Below, one piece after another: positions 7,672 to 18,552 of a stretch of DNA of 64,000 bases (position 1 is the stretch's first letter; every line of letters starts with the position of its first letter). The DNA lies in the NCBI RefSeq assembly GCF_011038645.2, contig NZ_CP064955.1, positions 1,364,001-1,428,000 on the forward strand. The letters run 5' to 3'. A program made the translations under genes and the position numbers. Below the pieces are notes generated by a model. The model was not told where the DNA came from and made no database searches. It was given only the letters and a program-made list of their open reading frames with translations. The DNA is from Corynebacterium qintianiae (GTDB lineage: Bacteria; Actinomycetota; Actinomycetes; Mycobacteriales; Mycobacteriaceae).

Positions 7672-7808
7672 CCATTCATCCTCTTCGACTAGGGCTTCAG
7701 TTGTTGCAGTGGGCGGGCTCGACGCGCTCACACAATTGTTCCCGGCATTTCTGGGCGCCACGTCCGCGCCGACCACAAATCCCGGCTTGACCCACCACCT
7801 TACGCTTT

Positions 7809-7824
7809 CCGGTAGCCCTACCGG
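7809..7824. promoter_or_regulatory. mqo: 16-bp inverted repeat upstream of mqo
   Basis: CCGGTAG and CTACCGG are separated by CC in the 228-bp divergent region between mqo and the hydrolase gene. Perfect symmetry over 7-bp arms and the location about 140 bp upstream of the mqo start suggest an operator. The regulator cannot be named. Confidence 0.4.
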
Positions 7825-7886
7825 TAACGTGGCTCGCCCCTCTTAGTGCTCACGCACGGATGGCCATGAGGGCGAGGCGAACCGCC

Positions 7887-7892
7887 TACTAT
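7887..7892 (+). promoter_or_regulatory. -10 box for leaderless start of the hydrolase gene
   Basis: TACTAT is followed by 7 nt and then the ATG at 7900. This is the geometry of a leaderless transcript. The GAGG at 7894 is too close to the ATG to serve as an ordinary ribosome site. Confidence 0.55.
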
Positions 7893-7899
7893 CGAGGGC

Positions 7900-8895
7900 A
7901 TGGAGAGCAATCCTGGGAAGTTTGACAATCTGGAGTGGTCCGAGGATCTCCTCGGCGCCGGTTACGAATCCACTACCTTGCAGTTCGGTGACGGTCAGGC
8001 GGTCCTCGTCCGCGCGCTGCCCGACGAGCCGACCGGCAAACCCGCGCTACTGTGGGTGCACGGCATGTCCGACTACTTCTTCCAGACACACGTTGCCGAG
8101 CACTTCGTGCAACAGGGGTTTCCGTTTTATGCCCTCGATCTCCGCGGCTGCGGCCGCGCGCGCACAGGTGACGAACGGTGGCACTACGCCACTGATCTGA
8201 GCCAGTATTTCCCGGAGATCACGCTCGCTACCGAGTTGCTCACTTCCCGGCACGGTTCCGTTATCCCGTTCGCTCACTCCACCGGGGGACTCATCATTGC
8301 ACTTTGGGCCGACGACGTCCGCCGGAATGACCCGGCAGCCCACGCGAAGATTGCCGGGATCATTCTCAACAGCCCCTGGCTGGACATGCAGTACCCGCGT
8401 CTCGCGGTGGCGGTCATGCGCCCGGTGGTGAATTTCCTGGGCAAGCGGCTGCCTTCGATCCTGCTGCCGAACGCCGGGGGCGGCACCTACGGCGAGTCAA
8501 TTTCCGCCACCGCCCACGGCGAGTGGGCCTTCGACACCACCATGAAGCCGGTTGAGGGCCACCCCAAGTATCTGGGCTGGCTGCGAGCAATCTTCGAGGG
8601 CCACAAGCGCATCCACACCGGCGTCAACACCGGTGTACCCATGCTCACACTTGTGTCGTCGCATTCATACCTGAGCAAGCCTTACTCCCCCGCCGCCGAC
8701 ACGGCAGACACCGTCCTCGACGTAGCTCAGATCCGGCGCTGGGCGCCTACTCTGAGCCCGGACAGTACCGTGGGGGTCATCGACGGTGCCCGCCACGACG
8801 TGTTCCTCTCAGAGCGCCATGCCCGCGAAGCCGCCTTCGCTGCGGCGGATACGTGGCTGGGTGACCTCCGCACGAAAACCGAAGAGGAGAATTGA
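7900..8895 (+). CDS. Alpha/beta hydrolase (lysophospholipase-like)
   Basis: A 331-residue cytoplasmic alpha/beta hydrolase. It has an oxyanion-hole strand WVHGMSDYFFQ near 52-62, YALDLRGCGRA, the nucleophile elbow AHSTGG near 125-130 (Ser in a GxSxG-like turn, first Gly replaced by Ala), and a likely catalytic His in GARHDVFLS near the C-terminus. The layout fits monoacylglycerol lipase/lysophospholipase relatives; the substrate is unknown. Its TGA overlaps the ATG of mtr by one base, so the pair is translationally coupled. The same pair follows mqo in C. glutamicum. Confidence 0.82.
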   Translation: MESNPGKFDNLEWSEDLLGAGYESTTLQFGDGQAVLVRALPDEPTGKPALLWVHGMSDYFFQTHVAEHFVQQGFPFYALDLRGCGRARTGDERWHYATDLSQYFPEITLATELLTSRHGSVIPFAHSTGGLIIALWADDVRRNDPAAHAKIAGIILNSPWLDMQYPRLAVAVMRPVVNFLGKRLPSILLPNAGGGTYGESISATAHGEWAFDTTMKPVEGHPKYLGWLRAIFEGHKRIHTGVNTGVPMLTLVSSHSYLSKPYSPAADTADTVLDVAQIRRWAPTLSPDSTVGVIDGARHDVFLSERHAREAAFAAADTWLGDLRTKTEEEN

Positions 8896-10295
8896 TGGCT
8901 GCCAATTACACCGCGGACGCCCACTACGACCTGATTATCATCGGCGCCGGATCGGGCAACTCGATCCCGACCCCCGACTTCGACAACTGGTCCATCGCCA
9001 TCATCGAGGAAGGCAGGTTCGGCGGCACATGCATGAACGTGGGTTGTATCCCGACGAAGATGTTCGTGCTTGCTGCTGACACCGCGTTCGACGCCGCGAA
9101 TTCGGAGCGACTGGGACTGTACACCGAGTTCAGGAGCGCGAACTGGCAGGCGATAAAGGAGCGAATCTTCACCAACCGCATCGACCTCATCGCCGCGGGC
9201 GGTGAGGAGTATCGCCGCAGCGAAGCCAGCCGCAATGTAGAGGTATACGACCGGCACGCGTCCTTTATCGCCCCGAAGACCCTGAAAACCGGCCAGGGCG
9301 GCGAGGAGAAAGTTATCACCGGTGACACCATCATCATCGCCGCCGGTGCCCGCCCTTTCGTGCCCGACTGGGCCGCCGATGTCCCCGTACACACCAGCGA
9401 CGACATCATGCGTCTCGAGCACCAGCCGGAGAGCCTGACAATCGTCGGCGGCGGCTTCATTGCCATGGAGTTCGCGCACATTTTCAACTCACTGGGCACG
9501 AAGGTGCGTATCGTCAACCGCTCTCCCTTCCTGCGCGCTCTCGACGCGGACATCACCGCGGCATTCAACAGGATCGCGGACGACACCTACGAGGTGCACA
9601 AGGGGCGGACCGTGGTCAAAGCCGAGGGTGATGACAGCTCGGCCACGCTCACGCTTGACGACGGCTCCACCGTCACGTCTGAGAAGCTCCTCATCGCCAC
9701 GGGCCGCGTGCCGAATGGTGATCAGCTCAACCTGGGCGCGGCAGGCGTTGAAACGAACGGGACGCAGGTCGCCGTGGACGAGTTCGGCCGCACCTCGGCC
9801 GAGGGCGTGTGGGCGCTGGGTGACATTTCCTCGCCGTTCCAGCTCAAGCACGTCGCTAACGCGGAGACCCGCGCGGTCCGCCACAACATCCTCCACCCGG
9901 ACGACATGGTTGCGATGCCGCACCAGAACGTGCCGTTTGCAGTGTTCACCCACCCACAGATAGCCACGGTGGGACTCACGCAACAGGAAGCGGTCGACGC
10001 GGGGTTCGACGTGACAGCGAAGATCCAGAATTACGGCGACGTGGCATACGGATGGGGACTCGAGGATTCCACCGGCATTGTGAAGCTAGTTGCAGACCGC
10101 TCAACTGGCAAACTGTTGGGGGCCCATTATATGGGTCCGCAGGCATCCACGCTCATCCAGCAGATGATCACGGTCCTCGCGCACGGTATTGACTTGCGCA
10201 CGATGCCGCGCGGACAGTATTGGATTCACCCCGCACTACCTGAGGTGACGGAAAACGCGATTCTCGGCCTGGATCTCAAGTTCCCTGAAGTCTAG
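8895..10295 (+). CDS. mtr: Mycothione reductase
   Basis: An NADPH- and FAD-dependent reductase of oxidised mycothiol, the low-molecular-weight thiol of actinobacteria. FAD site IIIGAGSGN at 14-22, redox disulfide in GGTCMNVGCIPTK (Cys46 and Cys51), NADPH site IVGGGFIAMEFA, second FAD motif GVWALGDIS, and the C-terminal HPALPEVTE with the catalytic His. The ATG at 8895 overlaps the upstream stop and is preceded by GAAGAGGAGA. A TTG three bases earlier is in frame but less likely. The product is 466 aa. Confidence 0.95.
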   Translation: MAANYTADAHYDLIIIGAGSGNSIPTPDFDNWSIAIIEEGRFGGTCMNVGCIPTKMFVLAADTAFDAANSERLGLYTEFRSANWQAIKERIFTNRIDLIAAGGEEYRRSEASRNVEVYDRHASFIAPKTLKTGQGGEEKVITGDTIIIAAGARPFVPDWAADVPVHTSDDIMRLEHQPESLTIVGGGFIAMEFAHIFNSLGTKVRIVNRSPFLRALDADITAAFNRIADDTYEVHKGRTVVKAEGDDSSATLTLDDGSTVTSEKLLIATGRVPNGDQLNLGAAGVETNGTQVAVDEFGRTSAEGVWALGDISSPFQLKHVANAETRAVRHNILHPDDMVAMPHQNVPFAVFTHPQIATVGLTQQEAVDAGFDVTAKIQNYGDVAYGWGLEDSTGIVKLVADRSTGKLLGAHYMGPQASTLIQQMITVLAHGIDLRTMPRGQYWIHPALPEVTENAILGLDLKFPEV

Positions 10296-10600
10296 TCACC
10301 CGAATAGGGGTAGCAAAGGGTGCCATTATTATTCATAAGAGATTGGGGACCTCTAGCCACTTCACCTGCGGGTTGAGACGTGTGTGAGATCCTGTTTGAG
10401 AACCGCAACTCGGATTGTAGCTTCCTGCTAATGATATCGAATTTATCTTATGCGTCCCTGATAAATATCCGTTAAGGTTCATCACGACACCGGGACGGAG
10501 TCCACAGGCTCGCGTTCGGTTTCGGCCCCACCGGCCGGTAGCGGCAACGTTTTCGCCCCGAGTTGTCTCGACAGGAACTATCAGAAAAGGATTTCGTTTC
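10296..10600. other. Intergenic region upstream of the exported-protein pair
   Basis: A 305-bp stretch, more AT-rich in its first half than the surroundings, with no credible gene. It contains possible promoter elements (for example TAAGGT near 10473), a 10-bp palindrome ACCGGCCGGT at 10530-10539, and a ribosome site AGAAAAGGA just before 10601. No terminator hairpin with a T-run was seen after mtr. A long leader for the 10601 gene is likely but the promoter cannot be fixed. Confidence 0.4.
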
Positions 10601-11017
10601 ATGCGTAATTTCCGCAAGGCAGCACTCGCCGGCGCAACCGCCGCTGCGATCGCATTCGGCACCACCGCCGTGGCAACCGCACAGACCGAAACGGCGACCC
10701 CGGCCGCCACCACCACCGCCACCCCAATCAAGGAAGTCGAGCGCCCCGACACCAAGGCCACTGGTGGTTCCTCGACCAAACTTGGTCACGACCTAGAAGC
10801 ATGGACGGTTGATGAGGACGGCAATGTCGTCGCCAATGGTGCAGACGGTCGCGCTCTCTTCGGCTCTTCCGACAACGCCCAGGGTGTCCCTTCTTTCGAG
10901 TCCCAGCCCGCGTGGGCTAAGGCGTTCTTCGGAGTCTCAATCTTCGCCGCCGTTTCCGCCCTCATCGGCCTCGTTGTCGGCCCGGCGTACAACTTCGTCG
11001 TCTTCGGTCCGTTCTGA
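10601..11017 (+). CDS. Small exported protein with C-terminal membrane segment, paralogue 1
   Basis: 138 residues. A Sec signal peptide (MRNFRKAALAGATAAAIAFG, cleavage likely after ATAQ near 28) is followed by a Thr/Ala/Pro-rich stretch, a polar middle part and a C-terminal hydrophobic helix (VSIFAAVSALIGLVVGPAYN). It shares with its neighbour the start MRN(F/L)R, a P-x-WA motif before the helix and the helix core ALIGLV. Proteins of this layout sit next to mqo-mtr in other corynebacteria as secreted or membrane proteins of unknown function. The ribosome site is AAAAGGA. Product anchored in the plasma membrane or outer envelope is inference. Confidence 0.75.
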   Translation: MRNFRKAALAGATAAAIAFGTTAVATAQTETATPAATTTATPIKEVERPDTKATGGSSTKLGHDLEAWTVDEDGNVVANGADGRALFGSSDNAQGVPSFESQPAWAKAFFGVSIFAAVSALIGLVVGPAYNFVVFGPF

Positions 11018-11067
11018 ACCGCGGATTTCCGCTAAACTCCCCACACCTCCAGAAAGAAGGACAATCA

Positions 11068-11472
11068 ATGCGCAATCTCCGCACCGCAGCCATCGCCACC
11101 GCGACGGCAATGACCGTCACCCTCGGTGGCGTCGCCGCCGCTTCCGCAAAGGACGCAGCAACCACCACCGCCGACTCTGTCGTGTTCGCTGGTGAGCAGG
11201 ACGGCGATAAGGCCTCCAGCGAGGTTTCCTCCGACGGCTTCGCAGGCCTTTCTAGCAACAATGGTTCCTCTAAGTTCTTCGACGATGAGCAGGATCCGTT
11301 CTTTGCCACCGACGCCTTCGGCAAAGAGATCGACGTGGCAGCTGTTCCGCAGTGGGCTCGCTACTGGATCGACTCCACCGTCGTTGCTGGCATCGGCGCC
11401 CTGATCGGCCTCGTGATCGCGGGCTTCAACTGGGCAGCTTTCAACGGCATCATCAAGATGCCCGCTCTTTAA
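11068..11472 (+). CDS. Small exported protein with C-terminal membrane segment, paralogue 2
   Basis: 134 residues with the same plan as the gene 50 bp upstream: signal peptide ending ASAK near 29, an acidic Ser/Asp-rich middle part, then VPQWARYWIDS and a C-terminal helix with GIGALIGLVIAGFN. The strong ribosome site is AGAAGGAC. The middle region is unrelated to that of paralogue 1, so the two share only the export signal and the anchor. A rho-independent terminator follows, which suggests a two-gene operon. Confidence 0.75.
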   Translation: MRNLRTAAIATATAMTVTLGGVAAASAKDAATTTADSVVFAGEQDGDKASSEVSSDGFAGLSSNNGSSKFFDDEQDPFFATDAFGKEIDVAAVPQWARYWIDSTVVAGIGALIGLVIAGFNWAAFNGIIKMPAL

Positions 11473-11501
11473 GTTTCATCCGGGATGTGAATTCCTGCAG
11501 T

Positions 11502-11522
11502 CCTCCCTCTTTCCGAGGGAGG
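11502..11522 (+). terminator. Terminator after the exported-protein pair
   Basis: CCTCCCTC pairs with GAGGGAGG across a short TTTC-containing loop and is followed by CTTTCCATTTT. It lies between the convergent ends of the 11068 gene and map and probably serves the plus-strand transcript. Confidence 0.7.
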
Positions 11523-11533
11523 CTTTCCATTTT

Positions 11534-12412
11534 CTACTGACCCGCGAGATCACTCGGCAGGGTCAGGATCTCATTGCCGTTCTCCGTGATTAGAATGGTG
11601 TGCTCGAACTGGGCGGTGAACTTGCCGTCGTTATTCTGCACGGTCCAGCCGTCGTCCCAGACGGTGTACGGCAATTCTCCGAGGTTGATCATTGGCTCGA
11701 TGGTCAGGGTCATGCCGGGCTGGAGCACATCGCGGTAGGCGTCGGAATCGTAGTGCAGAACGACGAGACCGTTGTGGAAGGTGGTGCCGACACCGTGGCC
11801 GGTGAAGTCGGTGACCACGGTGTAGCCGAAGCGTTTGGCGTAGGACTCGATGACGCGGCCGATGACGTTGATCTCGCGGCCAGGCTTGGCGGCCTTGATG
11901 CCGCGCATCATGGCTTCCTCGGTGCGCTCCACAAGCAGGCGATGCTCCTCGCTTACGTCACCGGCGAGAAATGTGGCGTTGGTGTCACCGTGGACGCCGT
12001 TCTTGTAGGCGGTGACGTCGATATTGACGATATCCCCGTCCTCAATCACGGTGGTGTCCGGGATACCGTGGCAGACAATTTCGTTCAGCGAGACGCAGCA
12101 GGATTTCGTGTACCCGCGGTACCCCAGCGTCGATGGGTACGCGCCGTGGTCGAGCATGTACTCGTGCGCAACGCGGTCGATTTCGTCGGTGGTCACGCCG
12201 GGGGCCACCGCCGCGCCCGCAGCCTGAAGGGCGTTGGCGGCGATGGCACTCGCCTCACGCATGCGCTCGATGTTCTCGGGAGTCTGGACGTGCGGTTCGC
12301 CCACGTTCTCCTGCACGGAGTCCTTCCACGCGTACTCCGGTCGCTCAATCGCATCCGGCACGGTGCGGATCGGAGTGGGTTTGCCTGGGCGGATCATTGC
12401 GCGTTGACTCAT
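11534..12412 (-). CDS. map: Methionine aminopeptidase, type Ic
   Basis: It removes the initiator Met from nascent proteins. The five metal ligands are visible: Asp in VNIDVTAY, Asp in GVHGDTNA, His in GHGVGTTFH, Glu in TIEPMI and Glu in QFEHTIL. An N-terminal extension of about 45 residues with proline-rich [13 protein letters not shown] is typical of actinobacterial MapB and is thought to contact the ribosome. Start chosen at 12412 (MSQRAM); an ATG at 12421 is also possible. Confidence 0.93.
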   Translation of the reverse strand: MSQRAMIRPGKPTPIRTVPDAIERPEYAWKDSVQENVGEPHVQTPENIERMREASAIAANALQAAGAAVAPGVTTDEIDRVAHEYMLDHGAYPSTLGYRGYTKSCCVSLNEIVCHGIPDTTVIEDGDIVNIDVTAYKNGVHGDTNATFLAGDVSEEHRLLVERTEEAMMRGIKAAKPGREINVIGRVIESYAKRFGYTVVTDFTGHGVGTTFHNGLVVLHYDSDAYRDVLQPGMTLTIEPMINLGELPYTVWDDGWTVQNNDGKFTAQFEHTILITENGNEILTLPSDLAGQ

Positions 12413-12445
12413 GCGCACCATGGTAGTCCCCGCCACCGCGGGCTT

Positions 12446-14272
12446 TTAACCGCCCGCTCCCCTGGCCTCGTCGATGCTACGGAGCATTCGGTCGGTGGCG
12501 GCAACGGCGGATTGCGAACCACCGCCTAGAACGATAAGCGTGGCAAACGCAATGTCGTCGTCTGCTCGGTATCCGGTGAACCATGCGTGCGACCCCTGGT
12601 TGATCTCAGCCTCACCGGTCTTGCCGCGGATGTCCCCGCCGGCATGCATGCCCGCAGCTGTGCCACCTGGCGCGGTGACGGCCGACATCATCTGCCGCAG
12701 CTTGGCGACGGCCTCCGGATCGGGCGCAGCCACGTCCTCAGTCTCGGTTGTTTCACCATCGATGAGGTACGGCACCGGCATGGTCCCGCGCGCGGCGGTG
12801 GCGGACACCAGCGCCATTCCGAAGGGGCTGGCGAGGTCGTGGCCCTGGCCGTAACCGGCCTCGGTGCGGTCGAGCGGCTCCTCGCCGACGGGGATCGAAC
12901 CCGTGATGGTGTCCAGGCCGGGAATTGTCATGTCCACGCCGAGTCCGAATCGCTTACCGACGTCCGCGAGCTGTCCCGGCTCAAGCTTCGTGGAGATATC
13001 GGCGAACGTGGTGTTGCACGAGCGGGCGAAGGCTGTTTCCAACGGAACGTTGCCCAGTGCGAACCCGGCGTAGTTGGTGACCACCCTGCCGTAAATGTTC
13101 ATCGTGCCCGGACACGGAACCGTCGAACCGGGATCTAACCCCTGCAGCTGCAGACCCGCGGCGGCAGTGATGATTTTGAACGTCGAACCCGGAGGGTACT
13201 GGCCCATCGTGGCGAGGTTTCCCTCGCGGTCAGCCGCTGGGGTCTGCGCGACGGCGAGTACCCCGCCCGTCGACGGCCGAATGGCCACGATAATCGCCTG
13301 TTGCCCCGCCAGCGGCTCGAGCGCCTTCTCGGCGGCTCGCTGCACAGTGTGGTCAAGGCTGATTTTCAGCGCGGGCGACGGCTCCGGATCCTCGCCCGCG
13401 ATCTGCTCGAGGGCCGCACCGTGCTCGTTGACCACGCTGACGTTCCAGCCGGCCGCGCCCTCGAGATCGTCGCGAACGAGCTCTCCGACACGCGCCATGA
13501 TGTCCGGGGCGAAGGTCGGGTCCGCGTTGACCATCGCGGCCTCCTCGTTGAGACGTACACCGGCGACGTCATCCAGAGCGTCAGTGAGTCGGGGCTGCGC
13601 GGTTGCGGGAACCACCGCGACCGAGTAGGTGCCGGTCGCAGCCGCCAGCTCGTCAGCAAGCTGCACCGCGTCGCGGGTGGGCACGGCGGGGTCGGCGTCG
13701 TGGGCGGAAGCCAAAGCTGCGGCGATCCGGTTTGCGGTGTCGCGCTCTGTGGTCATCGCAGCGGTATCGACAAGGATGCGGTGCGCTACACCGGGCGAGA
13801 GAAGCTCCGCACCGTCGGAGGACACGACACTTGCCTGCTTCGCAGGCTCGGCACGAAGCTCGAGGTGTTGGTGGGCGCCGAGCCGCGGGTTGAGAACGGA
13901 GGGCTGCCAACGCACGGTCCACTCCCCGCCCGTCTGGGTGAGCGTCATCTGGGCGTCGTAGGAGAATGCGCGATCCCGCGGCAGATCCCAGTTCACCGAA
14001 TACCGGGCGGTCGCGAGGTTTTCTTGCTGGCTAACCTCGGTCAACGTGATGTCTGCTCCCTCGGCCTGGAGTCCCTCCCACGTTGCGCGGATGGAATCGG
14101 TTGCGTTGGAGGGGTCGTCGATAAGCGTGGCGAGCTCGCCGTAATCCTGCGCTGCGAGGGCCTCGAGGAACGAGCTCGCGGTGGGCTCGGCATCGTTCGG
14201 GCGCGGCGTGCAGGCCACCAACCCAGCGGTGCCTACCGCGAGAGCGGCGATAAGCGGGGCGGCGCGATTCAT
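12446..14272 (-). CDS. Lipoprotein class B penicillin-binding protein
   Basis: A 608-residue peptidoglycan transpeptidase outside the membrane. The N-terminus is a lipoprotein signal with lipobox LVAC (Cys21). An NTF2-like MecA_N domain spans about 30-125, a linker/dimerisation part follows, and the transpeptidase domain starts near 310. Catalytic motifs are PGSTFK (Ser363), SCN (near 418) and KTGEAE near the C-terminus. It corresponds in context (before map) to the class B enzyme called PBP2b in C. glutamicum. A TATTTT box 6 nt before the ATG suggests a leaderless start. Confidence 0.9.
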   Translation of the reverse strand: MNRAAPLIAALAVGTAGLVACTPRPNDAEPTASSFLEALAAQDYGELATLIDDPSNATDSIRATWEGLQAEGADITLTEVSQQENLATARYSVNWDLPRDRAFSYDAQMTLTQTGGEWTVRWQPSVLNPRLGAHQHLELRAEPAKQASVVSSDGAELLSPGVAHRILVDTAAMTTERDTANRIAAALASAHDADPAVPTRDAVQLADELAAATGTYSVAVVPATAQPRLTDALDDVAGVRLNEEAAMVNADPTFAPDIMARVGELVRDDLEGAAGWNVSVVNEHGAALEQIAGEDPEPSPALKISLDHTVQRAAEKALEPLAGQQAIIVAIRPSTGGVLAVAQTPAADREGNLATMGQYPPGSTFKIITAAAGLQLQGLDPGSTVPCPGTMNIYGRVVTNYAGFALGNVPLETAFARSCNTTFADISTKLEPGQLADVGKRFGLGVDMTIPGLDTITGSIPVGEEPLDRTEAGYGQGHDLASPFGMALVSATAARGTMPVPYLIDGETTETEDVAAPDPEAVAKLRQMMSAVTAPGGTAAGMHAGGDIRGKTGEAEINQGSHAWFTGYRADDDIAFATLIVLGGGSQSAVAATDRMLRSIDEARGAGG

Positions 14273-14278
14273 GCCAAG

Positions 14279-14284
14279 AAAATA
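14279..14284 (-). promoter_or_regulatory. -10 box of the penicillin-binding protein gene
   Basis: Read on the minus strand, TATTTT is followed by 6 nt and the ATG at 14272. No ribosome site fits between them. Confidence 0.45.
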
Positions 14285-14333
14285 GCAGCGCCGGTGTCAA
14301 ATCCGGCGCTGCGACGCGGGAGGCGCGAAAGGT

Positions 14334-15497
<1,164 letters not shown>

Positions 15498-15517
15498 GGT
15501 TGCCCACTCTAGCACCG

Positions 15518-16714
15518 CTACCCGAAAAGCCTGACCGGGTTGACCACGTCGGCGACCATCACAAACACGCCGACCACCAGCAGCAGGCTGGCCATGAAGT
15601 ACGTCACTGGCATCAGCTTCTCGTAGTTGACGGGCCCGCCCGGGCCGAGGCCGCGCACACGCCGAAAGGCGTCGCGGATCTTCTCGAAGAAGATGACCGC
15701 GATGTGCCCGCCGTCAAGGGGTGGCAGCGGAACGAGGTTGAACAGCGCCAGGAAGATGTTGAGCGAGGCGAGCATCATCCAGAACATCTCCCACATGCTG
15801 CGCTCCACCAGCTCCCCGCCAGCCCGGGAGGCCCCGATCACGCTGACGGGGCCGCTGACGTCGCGCTCGGCACCGAAGATGGACGCGACAACACCCGGGA
15901 TCTTCCCCGGGAACGCGACCAGCCCCTCCGCCGTAGCCCGCATCATCTGGCCCGTGAACCTCAACGAGGCGGGAGCCGCCTCCAGCGGCCCGAACGAGGC
16001 CATCGCATCGTTGGTCAGGCCGATTGCACCCGCGGCGAACGTCTGGCCGCTCGTTGGGTCGATGCGTTGCACGGAATCGAGCGCGACCGGGATCGACAAT
16101 TCCTCCCGTCCGCGGCGCACCTCGAGGTTGACGGTCTCACCGGGGCGCTCCATGACGTAGTCCCGCAGGTCGTAGAAGCTGTCGACGCGCTGCCCGTCGA
16201 CCGCGATGAGCTCGTCCCCGACATGGACGCCGGCTCGGCCCGCCGGGCCCGTTCCGGTGCAGTCCGCGACGTTTTCGGCGTCGACCTGGTCGGAGGTGCA
16301 CGACAGCTCCCCCACACGCGGGGTGCGGTCGGCGTACGGGTTTGGAATCGCGGCGAGGACAGCGACGAAGTACGTGATCACAATCGCGATAAGGATGTTG
16401 ACGACTATCCCGCCCGACATCACGGCCACACGTTGCCACCACGGCTTCTTGTACATGGCCAGCGGGAGCTCCTCCGCGGTGAGCGGGTCGGTGGCGGTCA
16501 TGCCGGCGATGTCGCAGAACCCGCCGAACGGCAGCGCCGCAAGACCGTACTCCGTGTGGCCGCGCTTGGTGGACCACAACGTCGGGCCGAAGCCGATGAA
16601 GTAGCGGCGCACGCGCATACCGAAGACGCGAGCGGTCACCAAGTGACCCGCCTCGTGCAAAGCGATCGACACCGCGATGCCGAGCGCGAAGATGGTGACG
16701 CCGAGGATTCCCAC
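15518..16714 (-). CDS. rip: Site-2 intramembrane metalloprotease (Rip1/RseP family)
   Basis: A zinc protease that cleaves membrane substrates such as anti-sigma factors in related actinobacteria. HEAGH lies in the first membrane helix (residues 20-24), followed by the GFGP motif and LAALPFGGF. One PDZ domain is in the middle ([14 protein letters not shown]), and the third metal ligand is in [12 protein letters not shown] near the C-terminus. Four hydrophobic segments are evident. The start is GTG, overlapping the dxr stop codon, so it is coupled to dxr. Confidence 0.93.
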   Translation of the reverse strand: MGILGVTIFALGIAVSIALHEAGHLVTARVFGMRVRRYFIGFGPTLWSTKRGHTEYGLAALPFGGFCDIAGMTATDPLTAEELPLAMYKKPWWQRVAVMSGGIVVNILIAIVITYFVAVLAAIPNPYADRTPRVGELSCTSDQVDAENVADCTGTGPAGRAGVHVGDELIAVDGQRVDSFYDLRDYVMERPGETVNLEVRRGREELSIPVALDSVQRIDPTSGQTFAAGAIGLTNDAMASFGPLEAAPASLRFTGQMMRATAEGLVAFPGKIPGVVASIFGAERDVSGPVSVIGASRAGGELVERSMWEMFWMMLASLNIFLALFNLVPLPPLDGGHIAVIFFEKIRDAFRRVRGLGPGGPVNYEKLMPVTYFMASLLLVVGVFVMVADVVNPVRLFG

Positions 16715-17892
16715 TAGATTCCCCCGGCGAGCGCGTCGACGCGGGTGTTCGCGCGTGCGCGGGCCTGCTTTTCGACGCCCACAACGTCCTCGAAAGTCAC
16801 TCCCCGGCCAACCGGGTAACTGGCGAACTCGGACGCGCTGTCCAAAACGTCGGCGATGACGTCTACGATCTGCGGTAACCGGATGCGCCCGGCGAGAAAC
16901 GCCGCGGCCGCCTCCTCGTTCGCCGCGTTGTAGACCGCCGGGTAACCGTCGCCGGCCGCCGCAACCTCCCGCGCGAGGCGGACCGCGGGAAACGCGGCGT
17001 CGTCAAGCGGCTCGAACGTCCAGCTCATGCAATCGCGGAAATCCAGAGCGGGCTGCGCCCCAGGCACCCGGGAGGGCCACGCCAGGGCGTGGGCGATCGG
17101 CAGCTTCATCGACGGCGGGGATGCCTGCGCGATCGTCGCGCCGTCGCCGAAGGTGATCATCGAGTGGATGATGGATTGCGGGTGCACGGTGACGTCGATA
17201 AGCGCGGGCTCGACTCCGAACAGCAGCGAAGCCTCGATGAGCTCGAGGCCTTTATTCACCAGCGTCGCGGAGTTGAGCGTGTTCATCTGGCCCATCGACC
17301 ACGTCGGGTGCGCGGCCGCCTGCTCGGGTGTGACATCCCACATCTGCTCGCGCGACCGGCCGCGGAACGGCCCACCCGAGGCTGTGAGGACAAAACGGGC
17401 CACCTCGCCGCGCTCGCCCGCGCGCAGGCACTGCGCCATCGCGGAGTGCTCCGAATCCACCGGCACGATCTGGCCTGGCGCAGCGCGATCCAGCACCATC
17501 TCACCGCCCGCGACCAGTGACTCCTTGTTCGCCAGCGCAAGCGTGGCCCCGGTGTCAAGCACCGCCAGCGTCGAGGCCAGGCCCAATGACCCGACCAGTG
17601 CGTTGAGCACAGTGTCAGCCCTCTGCGACGCCACGAGTTCGACCGGGCTGGTCAACACGTCGCCACCGAGCGCGGCCGACACCTCCCGCGCGGCCTCGGG
17701 CCGGGACACCGCGACCTGGTGCGGCTTCAGACCCAGAACCCGCGCCTGCTTGACGACGTTTGCGGGAACGCTTCCCCCAGCCGCAATGCCCACCACCGCG
17801 AACTTGTCCCGGTTCGCCGCCACCACCTCGAGGGCCTGAGTGCCGATGGAGCCGGTCGAACCCAGGATCACAATCTCTTTCACCGCAGACAT
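16714..17892 (-). CDS. dxr: 1-deoxy-D-xylulose 5-phosphate reductoisomerase
   Basis: The first committed enzyme of the MEP pathway, NADPH- and divalent-metal-dependent. N-terminal NADPH site [13 protein letters not shown], central [13 protein letters not shown], metal site [25 protein letters not shown] and [11 protein letters not shown] are all present. It begins the cluster dxr-rip-ispG, two MEP enzymes flanking a membrane protease. The ATG at 17892 is 108 bp from the divergent DUF2631 gene. Confidence 0.96.
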   Translation of the reverse strand: MSAVKEIVILGSTGSIGTQALEVVAANRDKFAVVGIAAGGSVPANVVKQARVLGLKPHQVAVSRPEAAREVSAALGGDVLTSPVELVASQRADTVLNALVGSLGLASTLAVLDTGATLALANKESLVAGGEMVLDRAAPGQIVPVDSEHSAMAQCLRAGERGEVARFVLTASGGPFRGRSREQMWDVTPEQAAAHPTWSMGQMNTLNSATLVNKGLELIEASLLFGVEPALIDVTVHPQSIIHSMITFGDGATIAQASPPSMKLPIAHALAWPSRVPGAQPALDFRDCMSWTFEPLDDAAFPAVRLAREVAAAGDGYPAVYNAANEEAAAAFLAGRIRLPQIVDVIADVLDSASEFASYPVGRGVTFEDVVGVEKQARARANTRVDALAGGI

Positions 17893-18000
17893 GGTTAGTC
17901 ATTGTGGCAAAGAACGCACGTTTTAGGGTATTCAATCGCCAACTCTCACCCTCATGTGAGATGATTGGGGGCAATATCAGCAACGTGTAAGGAGAAAGCT

Positions 18001-18480
18001 GTGGCCACCCACGCGAAGGATAAGGCACCCCAGGTCTACAACGGCGTTTCCGAGGCGGACGTCCCCTCCGCCAAGTTCGGCTGGAGTGAGCTGAGCTCCG
18101 GCGCGATCCAGATCGCAGGCTGGATCTCTGTCGCCTTCCTGGTCGCCTACAATTTCGGCAACCATCAGGGCCATGTCGAGACCATCTGGCTCATCACTCT
18201 CGCTGTGCTCATCGCCCTCGGCCTCATCCTCTTCGCGGTGCGCCCGCGCCTCAACCAGGTCCGCACCGTCACCGCCCGCAACAAGCCGGTCGGTTACAAG
18301 GAGCGTGACTGGGCCTACGACCAGCGCACCCTTTCCGGCGCCTACGCCGACCTCGAAGACGACCACCTTCGCGCGCTAAACATCGACCCGTCACGCGTGA
18401 GCCACCTGCGCGCCGTAAAGAACCCGAACAGCAACATCGTTGCCGTTGAGCGCGAGGTCAGCGTGGTCAAGGACCGCTAG
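18001..18480 (+). CDS. DUF2631 membrane protein
   Basis: 159 residues with two adjacent hydrophobic segments (AGWISVAFLVAYNFG and WLITLAVLIALGLILFAV) and a soluble charged C-terminal domain. It matches the actinobacterial DUF2631 family, often found near dxr-rip-ispG; the function is unknown. The GTG at 18001 is preferred because AAGGAGAAAGCT precedes it; the frame is open upstream to 17965 but the extra residues look non-coding. A strong terminator follows. Confidence 0.82.
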   Translation: MATHAKDKAPQVYNGVSEADVPSAKFGWSELSSGAIQIAGWISVAFLVAYNFGNHQGHVETIWLITLAVLIALGLILFAVRPRLNQVRTVTARNKPVGYKERDWAYDQRTLSGAYADLEDDHLRALNIDPSRVSHLRAVKNPNSNIVAVEREVSVVKDR

Positions 18481-18493
18481 GCCCCGTCAAACT

Positions 18494-18524
18494 AAAACCG
18501 GCGCCCGCGGGGCGCCGGTTTTTT
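18494..18524. terminator. Bidirectional rho-independent terminator
   Basis: CCGGCGCCC (18498-18506) pairs with GGGCGCCGG (18510-18518) over a 3-nt loop, flanked by AAAA on one side and TTTTTT on the other. It lies between the convergent ends of the DUF2631 gene and rlmN and can serve both. Confidence 0.9.
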
Positions 18525-18552
18525 GCTGCCTACAGGAACCCCTGCCGGGCAG

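Noticed and set aside
7672..7776. Longer mqo reading frame starting at 7776
   Set aside because: The additional 35 residues do not match the Mqo family, and the downstream ATG at 7671 has a ribosome site.
15500..16717. 405-codon frame on the plus strand
   Set aside because: It mirrors the site-2 protease gene on the minus strand; composition is His/Arg/Asp-rich and no domain is recognisable.
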